Assembly: GCF_044502415.1 (NCBI RefSeq)
Contig: NZ_CP172402.1
DNA from: Haloimpatiens lingqiaonensis
GTDB taxonomy: Bacteria > Bacillota > Clostridia > Clostridiales > Clostridiaceae
DNA: 64,000 bases
Strand: one strand, 5' to 3'
Position numbers and translations under genes: made by a program. Of the stretch, positions 51,626 to 60,544 are shown piece after piece. Numbering within the stretch: position 1 is the stretch's first letter; every line of letters begins with the position of its first letter. The notes under the pieces were generated by a model. The model was given only the letters and a program-made list of their open reading frames with translations. It was not told where the DNA came from and made no database searches.

Positions 51626-52135
51626 GTGGAGAAGAAAAATGATTTAATAACTTTTATATGTGCATTAATTCCTGGTGTGGGATATATGTATTTGGGTTTA
51701 ATGGAAAGAGGTATTGAAGCGTTAGCCATATTTTTATTAATAGAACCTGTATTTAGATTTGTAGGAATAGGTTTTTTTGCAGATATAGTAAAAATTCTAT
51801 TTTGGATATATACTTTTAGCGATACTTATAAGATTGCTCATAAAATCAATAGAGGTGAGTATGTAGAGGATGGTTTTGTATTTGGTAAGGGATTTAAAAA
51901 TGGTAGCTTTAATATGAATAAGGGCGATTACAATACTGAAAGCACAGCAGCAGTAAGAAAAAATAAATTTAATATACTGGGCTGGGTGCTTATAGCAGTT
52001 GGAATTATTGCAATACTAAATAAAGCTTTTGAAGGCACAGATATATACTATTTAATAAAATCATATATAAGTGCGTATTTTTTACCTGTTGCATTAATAG
52101 TGGTTGGCCTATACGTATTGATAAAGAAAAATTAA
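51626..52135 (+). CDS. TM2-domain / LiaF-TM membrane protein
   Basis: This 169-aa protein has an N-terminal TM2-like pair of helices (CALIPGVGYMYLGLMERGIE, residues 11-55) and a C-terminal pair (about 115-165) similar to DUF5668/LiaF-TM. It starts 5 nt after the toastrack gene (GTG 51626, SD GTGAGGAG), so the two form one operon and probably one membrane complex. Function is inferred from the pairing. Confidence 0.75.
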   Translation: MEKKNDLITFICALIPGVGYMYLGLMERGIEALAIFLLIEPVFRFVGIGFFADIVKILFWIYTFSDTYKIAHKINRGEYVEDGFVFGKGFKNGSFNMNKGDYNTESTAAVRKNKFNILGWVLIAVGIIAILNKAFEGTDIYYLIKSYISAYFLPVALIVVGLYVLIKKN

Positions 52136-52141
52136 TATAAA

Positions 52142-52390
52142 TTAATTCATATCTCTTTTAAATGCATTTAAATTTTCTTCATCTGAAAAAACAAAAGGTG
52201 AGGAAAATTTAAATGTTTTTTTATGTCCACAATCTTCACATATACAGTGGCAAACATCAAAAGGAAAGGAATTTACTATATTTATGCCAATAGAATCTGC
52301 TATGAAATTTCCTCCACATATTTCACAAGGGGTAGAATTTATTATTTGGTACTCACTTTCAATGTATTTCATCATTTCTCTTATGGTCAT
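52142..52390 (-). CDS. Small zinc-ribbon-like protein
   Basis: This 82-aa protein carries CEIC and CHCICEDC cysteine clusters, suggesting a zinc-binding ribbon. I recognise no named family. I chose ATG 52390 because GGAGG lies 7 nt upstream. The ORF could begin at 52408, but that start precedes the SD. It converges with the TM2 gene, with only 6 nt between stops and no obvious terminator. Confidence 0.65.
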   Translation of the reverse strand: MTIREMMKYIESEYQIINSTPCEICGGNFIADSIGINIVNSFPFDVCHCICEDCGHKKTFKFSSPFVFSDEENLNAFKRDMN

Positions 52391-52736
52391 AGGGATACCT
52401 CCAATCAAGTTTGGGCTAGTTTAAATATAATGCACAAAAACAATAATAGCACTATATAAATATATTTTCAATAATAAATACTAAGCAATGCTGAGCAAGT
52501 AGATACCTATAGTTATATTAATTTTATTTGGAGCTTTTTTAAAATATTTATACTAATTTATGCAACAAATACTAATTATAATATATAGAATAAAATATGG
52601 TATTCTATTTTATATATATGATTAAACATATTGCTATTTAAAATATATAGTATATAATTTTTACAGTAAAAACAAGATATATGGATATATATTAATGTAA
52701 TTGCAATAGAGGGGGATATATATATAAATATAGTCA
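52391..52736. other. AT-rich region upstream of the GAPDH promoter
   Basis: About 345 nt with no gene, repeat or structured RNA that I can recognise. The left end holds the promoter of the zinc-ribbon gene on the minus strand. Confidence 0.4.
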
Positions 52737-52765
52737 TTGACAAATAATTAGAAAATTAATATAAA
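52737..52765 (+). promoter_or_regulatory. Strong promoter of the GAPDH gene
   Basis: Consensus TTGACA (52737-52742), exactly 17 nt, then TATAAA (52760-52765). The leader is about 85 nt. Confidence 0.75.
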
Positions 52766-52855
52766 TAATATAGAACATTTAGTTAAAAGTATACAACATT
52801 TAGAGCGTTAAAGAATATTGTATATTACATATATGAAGTATGGGGGGACATATAA

Positions 52856-53908
52856 ATGAAAATAAGAGTAGGTATTAACGGATTTGGAAGAATAGGAAGA
52901 TCAGTGCTTAGAATTGCAGAAGAAAAATTAGATGGCGACATAGAAATAGTAGCAATAAATGCTAGAGCTAATGCAGAAACTTTGGCTCACTTATTTAAAT
53001 ATGATTCATGCTTCGGAAGATTTAACGGGGATGTAGAAGTAAAGGATGAGGCATTAATAATTAACGGAAAAGAAGTTAAAGTGTTACATGAAAACGCACC
53101 AAAAGACTTACCATGGAAAGAATTAAATGTGGACATAGTTATAGAATCTACAGGAAAGTTTAAAACAAGAGAAGAACTTAATGGACATATAGAAGCAGGA
53201 GCTAAAAAAGTTATATTAACAGCACCAGCTAAGGACGGAGCAGAAGATGTGACTATAGTAATGGGTGTTAATGAAAAGTGTTACGAAAATGATACACATC
53301 ATATAATATCTAATGCTTCATGTACAACTAACTGTTTAGCACCAGTAGCTAAAGTGCTTGATGAAAAGTTTGGCATAGTAAAAGGTTTAATGACAACAAT
53401 ACATTCATATACTAACGATCAAAGGATATTAGATAAGACTCACAAAGATTTAAGAAGAGCTAGAGCTGCTGGAGAATCTATTATACCTACTACTACAGGA
53501 GCAGCAAAAGCTGTGGCAAAAGTTTTACCACAATTAAAGGGAAAATTAAATGGATTTGCTTTAAGAGTTCCAACTCCAACAGTTTCAATTACAGATTTGG
53601 TTTGCGAAATTAAGAAAAATGCAACTGCAGAAGAAATAAATGCAGCATTTAAAGAAGCTTCTCAAAAGGAGTTAAAAGGAATTCTTGGATTCTCAGATGA
53701 GCCACTTGTTTCAGTTGACTATAAGGGTGATGATAGATCAACTATAGTAGATGCTTTATCAACAATGGTAATAGGAGATAATATGATTAAGGTAGCAGCA
53801 TGGTATGACAACGAATGGGGATATTCAACAAGAGTTGTTGATTTAACAAACTATGTTGCAAACGAAATTAAAAAATCTGAAGCAAAAAATGAACAAATGG
53901 CAGGATAA
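52856..53908 (+). CDS. gap: Glyceraldehyde-3-phosphate dehydrogenase
   Basis: This 350-aa enzyme has the NAD(P) motif GINGFGRIGR and the catalytic SNASCTTNC with Cys156. The segment after the second strand reads VAINARANAETLAHLFKYDS, so the Asp that normally binds the NAD ribose (AIND in GapA) is Ala. This resembles GapB-type enzymes, which accept NADP. The C-terminus carries a short extra tail (KKSEAKNEQMAG). No pgk, tpi or cggR is adjacent, unlike glycolytic gap operons. A biosynthetic or NADPH-forming role is inferred. Confidence 0.92.
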   Translation: MKIRVGINGFGRIGRSVLRIAEEKLDGDIEIVAINARANAETLAHLFKYDSCFGRFNGDVEVKDEALIINGKEVKVLHENAPKDLPWKELNVDIVIESTGKFKTREELNGHIEAGAKKVILTAPAKDGAEDVTIVMGVNEKCYENDTHHIISNASCTTNCLAPVAKVLDEKFGIVKGLMTTIHSYTNDQRILDKTHKDLRRARAAGESIIPTTTGAAKAVAKVLPQLKGKLNGFALRVPTPTVSITDLVCEIKKNATAEEINAAFKEASQKELKGILGFSDEPLVSVDYKGDDRSTIVDALSTMVIGDNMIKVAAWYDNEWGYSTRVVDLTNYVANEIKKSEAKNEQMAG

Positions 53909-53995
53909 TGCTAGTCTATATTGAATTAATATAGAGAACTAACTTTTAATTGCAACTTTTTTTATTTGAGGTTATCTTGATGCATCCCTTGTGGT

Positions 53996-54031
53996 GTGCC
54001 CTATGCGTGAGACGCATGGGGATTTTTTTTT
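53996..54031 (+). terminator. Terminator of gap
   Basis: CCC(T)ATGCG/CGCATGGG with a TGAGA loop, followed by a run of eight or more T. Confidence 0.88.
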
Positions 54032-54213
54032 AGGGAAAAGAAAATCAAAATATATAGGTTTTCCACCATTTTTCCACCGTAATTTTAAAATTTATATTAA
54101 AGAAGGGCTGAAGGTTATAGTATTACTTGAATAAGCTTTTATAAATATATTGTAATAAAATGTAATAGTGATATAATAATTGTATAGATGTAATTTTAAT
54201 GAGGTGTATTGAC

Positions 54214-54714
54214 ATGAATAATATAGAATACATGAAAGAATTAAGTGAAAGACTCAAAGCATATTATAATGTAAGTTTTGATATATCTTTAAAAGACAGA
54301 AAATTTGAAATGTTTGCTAAGTTCAATAACAGAACTTCTAGGTATGTATTGATGAAAAAAAGTGAGATTTATGCTTTTGAAAATAATGAATTTATTTTCT
54401 ATAAAAATGTAGAAAAATTAAGCAAGGAAGATTTATTTGAAATAAAAGATTTTGTTCAGAAAAACATAGAACATATAGTTAAAGTGAATGATGAACATAT
54501 GAGTAGCACTATAACTTTTATATTCTGTGGAAATATTATATTAGATAAAGAAACCATAAAAGCTATACAAGGGTTTAGATATTATAAAAGTTTTCTTTGG
54601 GGCATAAAGGGCTGGGTCAATGTTAAATTTATCTTTGTTAATCCTGAAACTTGGGATATATATACTAATAAATATGGAGAGGGGGATAGGAAAAAGTTTT
54701 TATTTTGTATTTAA
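54214..54714 (+). CDS. Hypothetical protein before cstA
   Basis: This 166-aa soluble protein has mixed charge and no signal peptide, membrane segment or motif I recognise. The C-terminal half is beta/aromatic rich (GFRYYKSFLWGIKGWVNVKF). I chose ATG 54214 with SD GAGGTG 7 nt upstream. It ends 28 nt before cstA and may share its transcript. A regulatory or accessory role for the transporter would be guesswork. Confidence 0.7.
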   Translation: MNNIEYMKELSERLKAYYNVSFDISLKDRKFEMFAKFNNRTSRYVLMKKSEIYAFENNEFIFYKNVEKLSKEDLFEIKDFVQKNIEHIVKVNDEHMSSTITFIFCGNIILDKETIKAIQGFRYYKSFLWGIKGWVNVKFIFVNPETWDIYTNKYGEGDRKKFLFCI

Positions 54715-54742
54715 AAATTAAATAAAAGAGGGGGCTTATTTA

Positions 54743-56392
54743 ATGAATTCTATTGTTTTAATCTTAAGTGCAATAATAATATTTTTACTAGCTTATAAGT
54801 CTTATGGTGGATGGCTCTTAAAGAAATGGGGAGTGGAGCCAAATAGACCTACACCAGCTCACACCAGAAATGATGGGGTTGACTATGTACCAGCTAAGGC
54901 TCCAATATTATTAGGTCATCACTTTGCATCTATAGCAGGGGCGGGCCCTATAGTAGGACCTATTGCTGCAGCTATATTTGGTTGGGTACCTGTATTTTTA
55001 TGGATAGTCATTGGAAGTATATTCTTTGGCGGTGTTCATGATATGGGTTCATTATTTACTTCCATAAGATATGAAGGTAAATCTGTAGGTGAAGTTATAG
55101 AACACACTATGGGAAGAAGGGGTAAAAGATTATTTGCTATTTTTGCATGGCTTACATTATTGTTAGTAGTGGCAGCATTCACTAATATATGTGCCAATAC
55201 ATTTGTATCAGTGCCATCAGCAGCAACTTCTTCTTTATTATTTATGGGTTTAGCAGTTATATTTGGAATTTGTGTTTATAGAAGAGGATTTGGACTTGGA
55301 GTAAGTACTGTAGTGGGAGTTATATTGTTATTTGTATGTATATGGCTTGGAATGAAATTTCCTCTTAGCCTATCAAAGTCTACATGGCTTATAATATTAT
55401 TAATTTATATATTTATAGCATCTGTAACACCAGTTTGGATATTATTACAACCTAGAGATTATTTAAATTCATTTTTATTATATGCTATGATGATTGGTGG
55501 ATTTATAGGAATAGTAGTAATGCATCCAGCAATTAAATTAGCACCAGTAACATCTTTTAATGTAGGGGGTCAATATTTATTCCCTATGCTATTTGTAACT
55601 GTTGCCTGTGGTGCTATATCAGGATTCCACTCTTTAGTTGGTTCAGGAACATCTTCTAAACAATTAGATAATGAAAGAGATGTAAAGCTTATAGGTTATG
55701 GTTCTATGCTTATTGAAGGAGTTTTAGCAGTAGTTGCAATTATAACAGCAGCATATATTTCTAAAGGAGACCTGGCAGCACTTCTTAAAAATGGTGGTCC
55801 CGTAAACGTATTCTCTACAGGTCTTGGAACTTTTATGGATAGCTTTGGAATACCATTTGAGATTGGTAAAAGCTTCACGGCTCTTGCAATTTCAGCTTTT
55901 GCATTGACTAGTTTGGACACTGCTACAAGACTTGGAAGATTTATATTCCAAGAATTCTTTGAGTCCTACAAAGCTTCTGATAAAAAAGCAAATCCTTTAA
56001 CTAATAGATTTGTTTCTACAGCTATAACAGTAGTGCTTGGTGGAGTATTAACATTTAAAGGTTGGGAAGCAATATGGCCATTATTTGGTTCTGCAAATCA
56101 ATTGCTAGCAGCACTTGCCTTATTGTCATTGGCAGTATGGTTAAAAAAATGTGGAAAAGAGCACAAGATGGCTACAATACCAATGGTCTTTATGTTTGCA
56201 GTAACTTTAGCTGCATTGGGCTTAATGATAAAAGACAATTTAAAATTGGTAATAGCTGGTGAGTTTAGTAAGTATGGTGTTCTATTAATATTCTCAGTGT
56301 TATTAACTATTTTATCTATAGTATTAATAGTAGAGGCTATAAAATCATTAAATGATAAAACTACCTCTGTAGAGGAAAATTGCAAAGGCTAA
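54743..56392 (+). CDS. cstA: CstA-family carbon starvation transporter
   Basis: This 549-aa polytopic protein (about 15-16 hydrophobic segments) has CstA hallmarks: GHHFASIAGAGPIVGPIAAA (near residue 60), GGVHDMGSLF and GFHSLVGSGTSSKQL. CstA proteins import peptides or pyruvate under carbon limitation. It is shorter than E. coli CstA (about 700 aa), which is usual for Firmicutes. SD GAGGGGG precedes ATG 54743. Confidence 0.92.
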   Translation: MNSIVLILSAIIIFLLAYKSYGGWLLKKWGVEPNRPTPAHTRNDGVDYVPAKAPILLGHHFASIAGAGPIVGPIAAAIFGWVPVFLWIVIGSIFFGGVHDMGSLFTSIRYEGKSVGEVIEHTMGRRGKRLFAIFAWLTLLLVVAAFTNICANTFVSVPSAATSSLLFMGLAVIFGICVYRRGFGLGVSTVVGVILLFVCIWLGMKFPLSLSKSTWLIILLIYIFIASVTPVWILLQPRDYLNSFLLYAMMIGGFIGIVVMHPAIKLAPVTSFNVGGQYLFPMLFVTVACGAISGFHSLVGSGTSSKQLDNERDVKLIGYGSMLIEGVLAVVAIITAAYISKGDLAALLKNGGPVNVFSTGLGTFMDSFGIPFEIGKSFTALAISAFALTSLDTATRLGRFIFQEFFESYKASDKKANPLTNRFVSTAITVVLGGVLTFKGWEAIWPLFGSANQLLAALALLSLAVWLKKCGKEHKMATIPMVFMFAVTLAALGLMIKDNLKLVIAGEFSKYGVLLIFSVLLTILSIVLIVEAIKSLNDKTTSVEENCKG

Positions 56393-56638
56393 TAATTTTT
56401 ATAGTAAATAATTTTCAATGATTAACTTAAGTTCAACTGAGATTTAGGTGAAGTTTAAACTTTATTTGAATTTCAGTTGAATTTGTTCATATATAAAAAG
56501 TTATGGTATGCAGTATTAGAAATGAAATTAGGTAATTATTAATATAGTAGTGTGATAATTCACTTTGTGTAATATTAAAATTACAGGATATTAGTAGTAT
56601 AACATTCAAAAGGTAACTTATGAGCGGAGGTGGCTATA

Positions 56639-56932
56639 GTGAAAAAGGAGGATTTAAAGGAATTCTTAGAAAATTTAAAGTTGTTTTTTCAAGGGGCTAC
56701 AGATTTTAATAGAAAGTCTAGAGGGATACTTCAAAAGGAAGCCAGTGAAGAGATGGACAACTTTATATTATTATGTTTTAGTGATCTTTTAGGAGTACCT
56801 CTTTCTATAAATTATTATACCTTGGAACTTCTTCCTTATATTGCAGAAGATATGGAAAATTGGCAGAGGAGAATGAATGATAGAAAAAGTATATGGGCAG
56901 AAAAGTGGGCGGATTATGATTTAGATGCTTAG
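56639..56932 (+). CDS. Small conserved-looking partner of the ArsA-like ATPase
   Basis: This 97-aa protein (MKKEDLKEFLENLKLFFQGA...) is helical and acidic, with a Tyr/Leu-rich centre (SINYYTLELLPYIAEDMENW). I chose GTG 56639 because GGAGG (56626-56630) lies 8 nt upstream. Its end overlaps the region just before the ATPase start, so the two are almost certainly coupled. No enzyme motif is visible. It is likely a dedicated partner or client of the ATPase. Confidence 0.7.
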   Translation: MKKEDLKEFLENLKLFFQGATDFNRKSRGILQKEASEEMDNFILLCFSDLLGVPLSINYYTLELLPYIAEDMENWQRRMNDRKSIWAEKWADYDLDA

Positions 56933-56957
56933 AGGACAGGAAAAGGCAGGTGTTATA

Positions 56958-57887
56958 ATGGATAAATTATTTTTTTTCGCAGGAAAGGGAGGGGTAGGTA
57001 AAACTACTTGCTCTTCAGCCTATGCACTTCGTTTAGCTATGCAAGGGAAAAAGACATTATTGGTATCTACAGATCCAGCACATTCTATTTCAGATATATT
57101 TGGAAGAAGCATAGGAAAAGAAATTGTAAACTTACAGGATAAATTAGATGCTTTAGAAATAGATGGAGATTATGAAAGTGAGAAATACATAAATAGTATA
57201 AAAGAAAATCTTAAGAATATAGTAAGTCCTGTTATTTTAAAGGAAATAAGTAGGCAATTAGATGCGGCATATATTTCACCAGGTACTCAGGAGTCCGCTA
57301 TATTTGATAAAATGATAAATATAATAAATGAAAAATCAAAGGATTACCACTATATAGTATTTGATACGGCACCTACAGGGCATACTATTAGACTTTTATC
57401 ACTTCCAGAGTTGTTGGGTAACTGGATAAATTTATTAATTGACAAAAGAGAAAAAATATTAAAACTTTCTAGTATGGCTGAAAATAATGGAAAAATAAAT
57501 AAAAAAGTCTTCAGCAGCGATCCTATATTAAACATACTAAACAAGAGGAAAGAAAGTATAGATAGCGCAAAAAAGATATTATTGAACCACAATAATTTAA
57601 AATTTATATATGTATTAAATGCAGAGAGGCTCCCTATAGAGGAGACTAAGAAGGCAGTAAATATATTAGAGCAGTATGGTATAACTGTGGATACTATTAT
57701 AGTAAATAGGCTCCTTCCAGAGAATATAAAAGACCAGTTTTGGGTTAATAAGAAAAACACAGAATTAAAATATTTAGAAGAAATAGAAGAGCATTTTAAA
57801 AGTAAAAACATTGTAAAAATATCTATGCTGGATAAGGATATGAAGTGTGATAATATAAATGAAATAGCAAATAACATAGATATATAG
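56958..57887 (+). CDS. ArsA/Get3-family ATPase
   Basis: This 309-aa deviant-Walker P-loop ATPase has FAGKGGVGKTTCSSAYALRL (residues 5-24), VSTDPAHSISDIF (switch I) and FDTAPTGHTIRLL (A-loop/switch II). It is a single-domain form. Conserved metalloid-binding Cys residues and neighbouring arsR/arsB genes are missing, so arsenite export is unlikely. A chaperone-like role with the 97-aa protein is inferred. ATG 56958 follows a GGCAGGTG SD. An in-frame start at 56925 is less likely. Confidence 0.85.
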   Translation: MDKLFFFAGKGGVGKTTCSSAYALRLAMQGKKTLLVSTDPAHSISDIFGRSIGKEIVNLQDKLDALEIDGDYESEKYINSIKENLKNIVSPVILKEISRQLDAAYISPGTQESAIFDKMINIINEKSKDYHYIVFDTAPTGHTIRLLSLPELLGNWINLLIDKREKILKLSSMAENNGKINKKVFSSDPILNILNKRKESIDSAKKILLNHNNLKFIYVLNAERLPIEETKKAVNILEQYGITVDTIIVNRLLPENIKDQFWVNKKNTELKYLEEIEEHFKSKNIVKISMLDKDMKCDNINEIANNIDI

Positions 57888-57940
57888 CTATGAAGTTAGA
57901 TATATTTACAAATGTATTTAGGAGAAATATTTAAAATAAA

Positions 57941-57955
57941 TAATAATTATTATTA
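57941..57955. promoter_or_regulatory. Candidate PerR box
   Basis: TAATAATTATTATTA is a perfect palindrome differing at two positions from the PerR consensus TTATAATNATTATAA. It lies 18 nt upstream of the -35 box of the reverse rubrerythrin gene. PerR control of this gene is known in C. acetobutylicum. Confidence 0.6.
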
Positions 57956-57973
57956 ATAAGTATTAAAAAGTAG

Positions 57974-58002
57974 TTGACAAACAATATTGAATGTTATATA
58001 AT
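57974..58002 (+). promoter_or_regulatory. Consensus promoter of the reverse rubrerythrin gene
   Basis: TTGACA (57974-57979), a 17-nt spacer and TATAAT (57997-58002), a perfect sigma-A match suited to very strong expression when derepressed. Confidence 0.9.
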
Positions 58003-58090
58003 AAGGTCATAAGGTTGATAGTAACTAACGAAAAAATAAAATATAAATAATTATTAAATATACATGGAATTTGATAGGAGGAATTTTGTT

Positions 58091-58633
58091 ATGAAAAAAT
58101 TTGTTTGTACAGTATGTGGATATGTTTATGAAGGAGAAGAAGCTCCAGAAAAATGCCCTATATGTGGAGCGCCAAAGGATAAATTTGTAGAGAAAAAGGA
58201 TGAAATTTCATGGGCAGATGAACATGTAATAGGAGTAGCTAAAGATGTGGATCCAGAAGTTATAGAAGGATTAAGAGCAAACTTTACAGGAGAATGTACA
58301 GAAGTTGGTATGTACCTTGCAATGAGTAGACAAGCTGATAGAGAAGGCTTCCCAGAAATAGCAGAAGCATATAAGAGAATAGCTTTTGAAGAAGCTGAAC
58401 ATGCTGCTAAATTTGCTGAATTACTTGGGGAAGTTGTAACAAACAGCACTAAGGAAAATTTACAAATGAGAGTAGATGCAGAGCATGGAGCATGCCAAGG
58501 AAAGAAAGATTTAGCAACACTTGCTAAAAAGTTAAATTATGATGCAATACATGATACAGTTCATGAAATGTGTAAAGATGAAGCTAGACATGGTTGTGCA
58601 TTCAAAGGTTTATTGAACAGATATTTTAAATAA
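58091..58633 (+). CDS. Reverse rubrerythrin
   Basis: This 180-aa peroxide/oxygen-reducing protein has the rubredoxin-like domain at the N-terminus (CTVCGYVYEG and CPICGAPKDKF) and the diiron four-helix domain after it (ECTEVGMYLAM, FEEAEHAAKF, DEARHG). This order is the reverse of classical rubrerythrin. ATG 58091 with AGGAGG upstream is chosen over an in-frame ATG at 58064. It is a NADH-linked peroxidase component in relatives and the main oxygen defence of clostridia. Confidence 0.93.
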   Translation: MKKFVCTVCGYVYEGEEAPEKCPICGAPKDKFVEKKDEISWADEHVIGVAKDVDPEVIEGLRANFTGECTEVGMYLAMSRQADREGFPEIAEAYKRIAFEEAEHAAKFAELLGEVVTNSTKENLQMRVDAEHGACQGKKDLATLAKKLNYDAIHDTVHEMCKDEARHGCAFKGLLNRYFK

Positions 58634-58694
58634 TAGCAAACCCCAAAATTAATATATAAGAACACGTCCCAATAATCTTCCTCAATTTTTAAAT

Positions 58695-58729
58695 AAAAGA
58701 GCTGACCTAAAGGTCAGCTCTTTTATTTA
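58695..58729 (+). terminator. Terminator 1 after the rubrerythrin gene
   Basis: AAAAGAGCTGACC/GGTCAGCTCTTTT with a TAAA loop, a perfect 13-bp stem. Confidence 0.95.
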
Positions 58730-58776
58730 GAAATTTAAGATTTTACTAAAGTTTAAGGTAGTGGATATGAGTAAAT

Positions 58777-58820
58777 AAAAAAGGTATGGAGAATTTTAAA
58801 TCTCCATACCTTTTTTATTT
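58777..58820. terminator. Bidirectional terminator 2
   Basis: AAAAAAGGTATGGAGA/TCTCCATACCTTTTTT with an 8-nt loop. It lies between the rubrerythrin gene (+) and the SASP gene (-) and serves both. Confidence 0.92.
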
Positions 58821-58890
58821 TAGGAAATGTTATATATTAATATTATAGAAATATAGAGAAAAATTAACCCTACATCTCTGGAAGGACAAT

Positions 58891-59076
58891 TTACTTTAAA
58901 TTTAATTCGTTTAGAGTTTTTATGGGAACTACCATGTAATTATCTGTATTTAAATTTTTCACTTCTGCTGTGCCCTTATCTTTATCTAATTCCTCTATCC
59001 ATATAGGAGTATTTTTATAATATACAGGTATATTATTTTTAGTATCTATAATTTGTTTCGCTCTAGAGTAATCCAA
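58891..59076 (-). CDS. sspH: H-type small acid-soluble spore protein
   Basis: This 61-aa protein matches the SspH pattern: M-D-x-x-RAxxI near the N-terminus (MDYSRAKQIID), PVYYKNTPIWIEELDKDKGT in the middle and VPIKTLNEL at the end. These spore-core proteins accumulate late in sporulation, normally under SigG. I chose TTG 59076, which has GGAGGTGG 6 nt upstream and restores the family N-terminus. An ATG start at 59097 would place the SD inside the gene. Confidence 0.85.
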   Translation of the reverse strand: MDYSRAKQIIDTKNNIPVYYKNTPIWIEELDKDKGTAEVKNLNTDNYMVVPIKTLNELNLK

Positions 59077-59324
59077 AATTTCCACCTCCCAAGTCATTTC
59101 GATATTATTTTTAACAAAAACAATTATTTTATACCTATATTTTTAAAATTAAAATTAATAATTTAATTTCACCAGTTATGCATAAGTAAATTTTAAAATT
59201 GAAGCATGAAACTTATTTGGGAGTTTTTTAGAAGATATTAACTTGAAAAATTATATAATAGTTTTAAACTTTATTGTAATTATTTATTTTTAATTTTATT
59301 TATGTGGTAGCGTGGATTTACAAA

Positions 59325-59333
59325 TGTTATAAT
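59325..59333 (+). promoter_or_regulatory. Extended -10 promoter for the Fe-ADH gene
   Basis: TGTTATAAT is an extended -10 element with a poor -35. A GTGTC/GACAC inverted repeat lies between it and the SD (about 59372-59391) and may be an operator or leader hairpin. Confidence 0.5.
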
Positions 59334-59419
59334 TTTTATAGAGGTGTGGCAAGGAAAACATCAGTGTTTGTGTCGGTAGTAATTGACACATATTAAATTA
59401 ATACAAGGGGGAATATGTG

Positions 59420-60517
59420 ATGAAGGATTTTAATTATTTTATGCCTACAAAAATTTTTTATGGAGAAAATATAGTAGGGAAAAAAAGTGACATATTTAAG
59501 GAGTTTGGTAAAAAGGCTCTTATTGTAACAGGAAAAAATTCTGCAAAAATAAATGGTTCTTTAGAGGACATAACCAAGGTGTTAAAAGAAGAAAATATAG
59601 AATACTGTATTTTTGATAAAATAGAAGAAAATCCTCCAATGGAACTAGCTGAAGAAGGAGCTAAAATAGGAAAAGAGGAAAAGGTGGATTTTATAATAGG
59701 TATAGGTGGGGGTTCTCCACTGGATTCAGCTAAGGGTATTGGAGTTTTAATAAATAACCCACAGGCTAAAAAAGAAGACTTGTATTCCAAAACACCAATG
59801 GAGTCCATTCCTGTAATAGCTATACCAACTACTGCTGGAACAGGTTCAGAGGTTACACAATACGCTATTTTTACAAATCATAAAGAAAAAACAAAGATGT
59901 GTTTTTCACATAAGATATTCCCTAAGGTTGCTCTATTGGATGCTAAATATCTTATGGAAACACCAGATAATGTTACTATAAATACTGGAATAGATGCTTT
60001 ATCTCACATTATAGAGGGATATTTATCTGCTAATTCTAATATAATAAGTGATGCTTTAGCAAAAGAAGGACTTAGATTATTTAAAAATTGCAAAGATGCA
60101 TTATATAAAAAGGAGTTTTCTTATGAAATAAGAGAAAAACTTATGCTAATGTCCACTTTAGGCGGAATAGTTATAGCTCAATCAGGTACATCTCTTCCTC
60201 ATGGTATGGGATATGCACTTACATATTTCCACAATATACCTCATGGCAAGGCTAATGGACTTTTACTTAAAGAGTACTTAGGCTTCTGTGAAGATAAAGA
60301 AAAAGTTGACACTATACTTAATTTAATAGGTATGAGGGATTTAAATGAATTTGGAGATTATTTAAGAGCTCTTTTACCTTGTGAAATTTCTATAAGTGAC
60401 CAAGAGATAAATGATTATACAGAAAGTATGATAAGTAATAAAGGTAAGCTTAAAAATCATCCTTATGAAGTTACTAGGGAAGATGTGTACAATATATATA
60501 AAAATAGTCTTAGATAG
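59420..60517 (+). CDS. Iron-containing alcohol dehydrogenase
   Basis: This 365-aa group III (Fe-ADH) dehydrogenase has the nucleotide motif GIGGGSPLDSAKGIG (near residue 95) and the metal site DALSHIIEGYLSANSN (near 195), with further His in LPHGMGYALTYFHNIPHGKA. It reduces aldehydes such as butyraldehyde or acetaldehyde with NAD(P)H. The exact substrate is unknown. ATG 59420 with AAGGGGG upstream is preferred to the adjacent GTG. Composite array F follows. Confidence 0.9.
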   Translation: MKDFNYFMPTKIFYGENIVGKKSDIFKEFGKKALIVTGKNSAKINGSLEDITKVLKEENIEYCIFDKIEENPPMELAEEGAKIGKEEKVDFIIGIGGGSPLDSAKGIGVLINNPQAKKEDLYSKTPMESIPVIAIPTTAGTGSEVTQYAIFTNHKEKTKMCFSHKIFPKVALLDAKYLMETPDNVTINTGIDALSHIIEGYLSANSNIISDALAKEGLRLFKNCKDALYKKEFSYEIREKLMLMSTLGGIVIAQSGTSLPHGMGYALTYFHNIPHGKANGLLLKEYLGFCEDKEKVDTILNLIGMRDLNEFGDYLRALLPCEISISDQEINDYTESMISNKGKLKNHPYEVTREDVYNIYKNSLR

Positions 60518-60544
60518 AATAGATTGTGAAGTAAGTGCTATAGG

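Noticed and set aside
57350..57877. 175-aa frame antisense to the ArsA-like ATPase gene
   Set aside because: Phenylalanine/serine-rich shadow ORF caused by the A-rich coding strand. The ATPase motifs on the other strand are complete.
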